From an uncultured Acidobacteriota bacterium (GTDB lineage Bacteria; Acidobacteriota; Terriglobia; Terriglobales; Acidobacteriaceae): DNA of 8,887 bases. The stretch spans positions 1-8,887 of the forward strand of contig CAIZGA010000146.1 in the NCBI GenBank assembly GCA_903932385.1, read 5' to 3'. The position numbers and the translations under genes are program-made. Every line of letters starts with the position of its first letter. Position 1 is the stretch's first letter. The notes under the pieces were generated by a model. That model was not told the DNA's origin. It saw only the letters and a program-made list of their open reading frames with translations, and did not search any database. Shown here piece after piece: positions 6,672-8,887 of the stretch.

Positions 6672-8887
6672 ATGAAATTTACGCGACGCAAGTTTGGAAC
6701 ACTTTCTGCCGCAGCATTGGCAGGAACGTGGTTGCCGCAGCGATTGAATGCGGCAGCAATCAACGCGACACAAGCGGCAGACCGCATCAATCCGCTGATT
6801 GGTGCGAGCACCAGCCGTGCGTTGGGCGAAGGGAAAACATTTCCCGGAGCGGCAACGCCATTCGGCATGGTGCAACTGAGCCCCGATACGATTACCGGCG
6901 GCGACAATGCGCCAGGCTACTCCTACGACCACACCACGATTGAAGGATTCAGTTTTCTGCACATGAGCGGCGTGGGCTGGTACGGCGACTTTGGCAATCT
7001 GCAAGTGATGCCGACGACGGGGCCGATGAAACTGGCTTGCGGACGCATTGGTCACGAGGGCGAGGGTTGGCGTTCGAAGTTCAACCACAGCACAGAGACA
7101 GCGAGAGCGAATTATTACTCCGTGATGCTGGATGACTACGACATTCGCACAGAAGTGACGGCTGCGCCCCATGCGGGCATGTTACGGTTCACCTATCCCA
7201 AAGCGAGTGATGCACGGATACAGATTGATCTGGCGCGGCGCATTGCAGGAACATCGCGGCGACAGTTTGTAAAAGTCGTCGGCGAGACTGCGATTGAAGG
7301 TTGGATTAAATGCGACGCGGCTGGCGGCGGCTGGGGCAACGGCGGCGGTAAAGTCGCGTACACCGTCCACTACCGCATGGAGTTTTCTAAACCGCTGAAG
7401 AATTTTGGCGCGTGGTCGGTTGATGTTCCGGAAGACTGGTTGCCGCAACCGAAGATGCTGAAGAGCGCTGCCTACCAGACGGATGAATTTTATGAGATGG
7501 TGAAGGCCGCGAAAGTCATTCCAGGTTGCAGAGAGATGGAAGGGACGCACCTCGGATTCTTCACTGAGTTTGCAACGCTTGAGCATGAAGTGGTTCTGGT
7601 AAAGGCTGGAATTTCATTTGTCAGCATCGACGGTGCACGCAAGAATCTGGAACACGATATACCGCATTGGGATTTTGATGCGCTACGGCAACAAGGCCGT
7701 ACACAGTGGAGCCATGCGTTGGGCAGAATTCGCGTGGATGGCGGAAGCGATCATGAGCAGGCGATATTTGCCACAGCGATGTACCACGCGATGATTGATC
7801 CGCGGACGGTGTCAGATGTGGATGGAAATTTCATCGCCGGCGATGGCAGCGTGAAGCAGTCGCAAAAATACAAGCGACGCACCATCTTCAGCGGGTGGGA
7901 TGTATTCCGCACGGAGTTTCCGCTGATGACCATCATCAACCCGGAGATGATCAGCGACGAGGTGAATTCGCTGGTGGACCTTGCGAATGAAACCGGCAAG
8001 GGATACCTGGAGCGCTGGGAGATTATGAATGCGTACAGCGGCTGCATGGATGGCGATCCGGCCATCTCTGTAATTGCGGATGCGTATCGCAAAGGCATTC
8101 GTACTTTTGATGCCGAGCGCGCGTACGCGGCGTGCGTGCAGACGGCATCGGGCACAGGCAAGGCAACCAATCGCAACCAGAATGAATTTTACCTGGCGCA
8201 TGGCTATGTGCCGGGCAATGTTTCCTGCACGCTGGAGAATGCCTACTACGACTACTGCGTGGGAATGCTGGCGCATTCGCTGGGAAAGAATGCCGATGCC
8301 CAGGAATATTTTTCACGTGCGATGAACTACAAAAATATTTACGACCCAGCGGTTGGATGCATGCACGCGAAGGACCTGAGCGGCAGTTGGACACCGTGGA
8401 AGGGCAAGCTGGAATTCGGGCAGGGATGCACGGAGAGCAACCCCTTTCAGCAGACATGGTTTGTGCCGCATGATGTGCAGGGATTGATTGAAGTGATGGG
8501 CCGCGATGTTTTCTTGCGCCAACTGGACGAGTTGTTTGAGAACACACCGCCCAACTTCGGCTGGAACTCCTACTACAACCACGCGAATGAACCAGTGCAT
8601 CACATTGCGTATCTCTATACGTATGCAGGCAAGCCGTGGCTGACGCAGAAGTGGGTGCGGAAGATTTTGAGCAGCGCGTACCACAATGACGTCAACGGCA
8701 TCTGCGGCAATGACGATGTGGGACAGATGTCTGCGTGGTATGTGATGAGCGCGCTGGGCATCTACCCGGTTTGCCCGGGCGATAACACGTACATTCTCGG
8801 CAGCCCGGTTTTCTCGCGGGCAACGATTCAACTGCAGAAGCCGTGGCATACAGGCGAGCAGTTTGTGATTATCGCGAGGAATAATTC
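6672..8887 (+). CDS. Glycoside hydrolase family 92 alpha-mannosidase with Tat signal, 3'-truncated
   Basis: The frame is open from ATG 6672 to the right edge without a stop, giving 738 complete codons. GH92 proteins are usually about 750-800 residues, so only the last C-terminal strands are missing. A Tat signal (TRRKFG at 4-9, hydrophobic stretch, Ala-rich end near 30) predicts export. The N-terminal beta-sandwich domain shows NPLIG at 40-44 and FPGAATPFGM at 57-66. The catalytic (alpha/alpha)6 domain shows TESNP at 587-591, with Glu588 the likely catalytic acid, an NEP..HH..YLY motif, and GNDDVGQMSAWYV from 679, with Asp681/Asp682 as candidates for the base. GH92 enzymes are calcium-dependent exo-alpha-mannosidases acting with inversion on alpha-1,2, -1,3, -1,4 or -1,6 linkages, or on mannose-phosphate groups; the linkage cannot be read here. 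The gene lies 28 bases after the propeller gene and is probably co-transcribed. Confidence 0.95.
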   Translation, partial: MKFTRRKFGTLSAAALAGTWLPQRLNAAAINATQAADRINPLIGASTSRALGEGKTFPGAATPFGMVQLSPDTITGGDNAPGYSYDHTTIEGFSFLHMSGVGWYGDFGNLQVMPTTGPMKLACGRIGHEGEGWRSKFNHSTETARANYYSVMLDDYDIRTEVTAAPHAGMLRFTYPKASDARIQIDLARRIAGTSRRQFVKVVGETAIEGWIKCDAAGGGWGNGGGKVAYTVHYRMEFSKPLKNFGAWSVDVPEDWLPQPKMLKSAAYQTDEFYEMVKAAKVIPGCREMEGTHLGFFTEFATLEHEVVLVKAGISFVSIDGARKNLEHDIPHWDFDALRQQGRTQWSHALGRIRVDGGSDHEQAIFATAMYHAMIDPRTVSDVDGNFIAGDGSVKQSQKYKRRTIFSGWDVFRTEFPLMTIINPEMISDEVNSLVDLANETGKGYLERWEIMNAYSGCMDGDPAISVIADAYRKGIRTFDAERAYAACVQTASGTGKATNRNQNEFYLAHGYVPGNVSCTLENAYYDYCVGMLAHSLGKNADAQEYFSRAMNYKNIYDPAVGCMHAKDLSGSWTPWKGKLEFGQGCTESNPFQQTWFVPHDVQGLIEVMGRDVFLRQLDELFENTPPNFGWNSYYNHANEPVHHIAYLYTYAGKPWLTQKWVRKILSSAYHNDVNGICGNDDVGQMSAWYVMSALGIYPVCPGDNTYILGSPVFSRATIQLQKPWHTGEQFVIIARNN

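Overview
The window is a single, tightly packed gene cluster read entirely on the + strand. It holds five protein genes with spacers of 25, 12, -4 and 28 bases, and both ends are cut inside genes. No RNA genes, mobile elements, CRISPR arrays, promoters or convincing terminators are visible, and there is no gene-free stretch longer than 28 bases.

Layout. (1) Bases 2-2470: 3' part of a large DUF1549/DUF1553 ('PSD1', planctomycete-type) protein with a CXXCH motif and an internal LamG-like domain. (2) 2496-4034: DUF1501 protein of the alkaline-phosphatase/sulfatase-like fold with a twin-arginine (Tat) signal. (3) 4047-5588: membrane-anchored c-type cytochrome with a DUF2231-like membrane domain, a PSCyt1-like haem domain and leucine-rich repeats. 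(4) 5585-6643: Tat-exported NHL-type beta-propeller that retains residues resembling the active site of peptidyl-alpha-hydroxyglycine alpha-amidating lyase (PAL). (5) 6672-8887: Tat-exported glycoside hydrolase family 92 alpha-mannosidase, cut by the right edge shortly before its C-terminus.

Organism. DUF1549/DUF1553 next to DUF1501, together with planctomycete-type cytochrome domains, is typical of Planctomycetota, Verrucomicrobiota and some Acidobacteriota. The moderately high GC and the frequent Tat signals fit any of these, and the sequence does not let me choose among them. It looks like chromosomal sequence from a free-living glycan-degrading bacterium.

How the genes may work together (inference). 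All five products appear to be exported or membrane-bound with their working domains outside the cytoplasm. Two carry single c-type haem motifs, one is a predicted metal-dependent hydrolase-fold protein, one is a possible metal-dependent lyase-like propeller, and one removes alpha-linked mannose. A plausible reading is a periplasmic module that processes a mannose-containing glycan or glycoconjugate and couples part of that work to electron transfer. The biochemical roles of DUF1549/DUF1553, DUF1501 and DUF2231 are not established, so this is a hypothesis. The main items for follow-up are the PAL-like catalytic signature in gene 4 and the linkage of a GH92 enzyme to the cytochrome/DUF1501 module.
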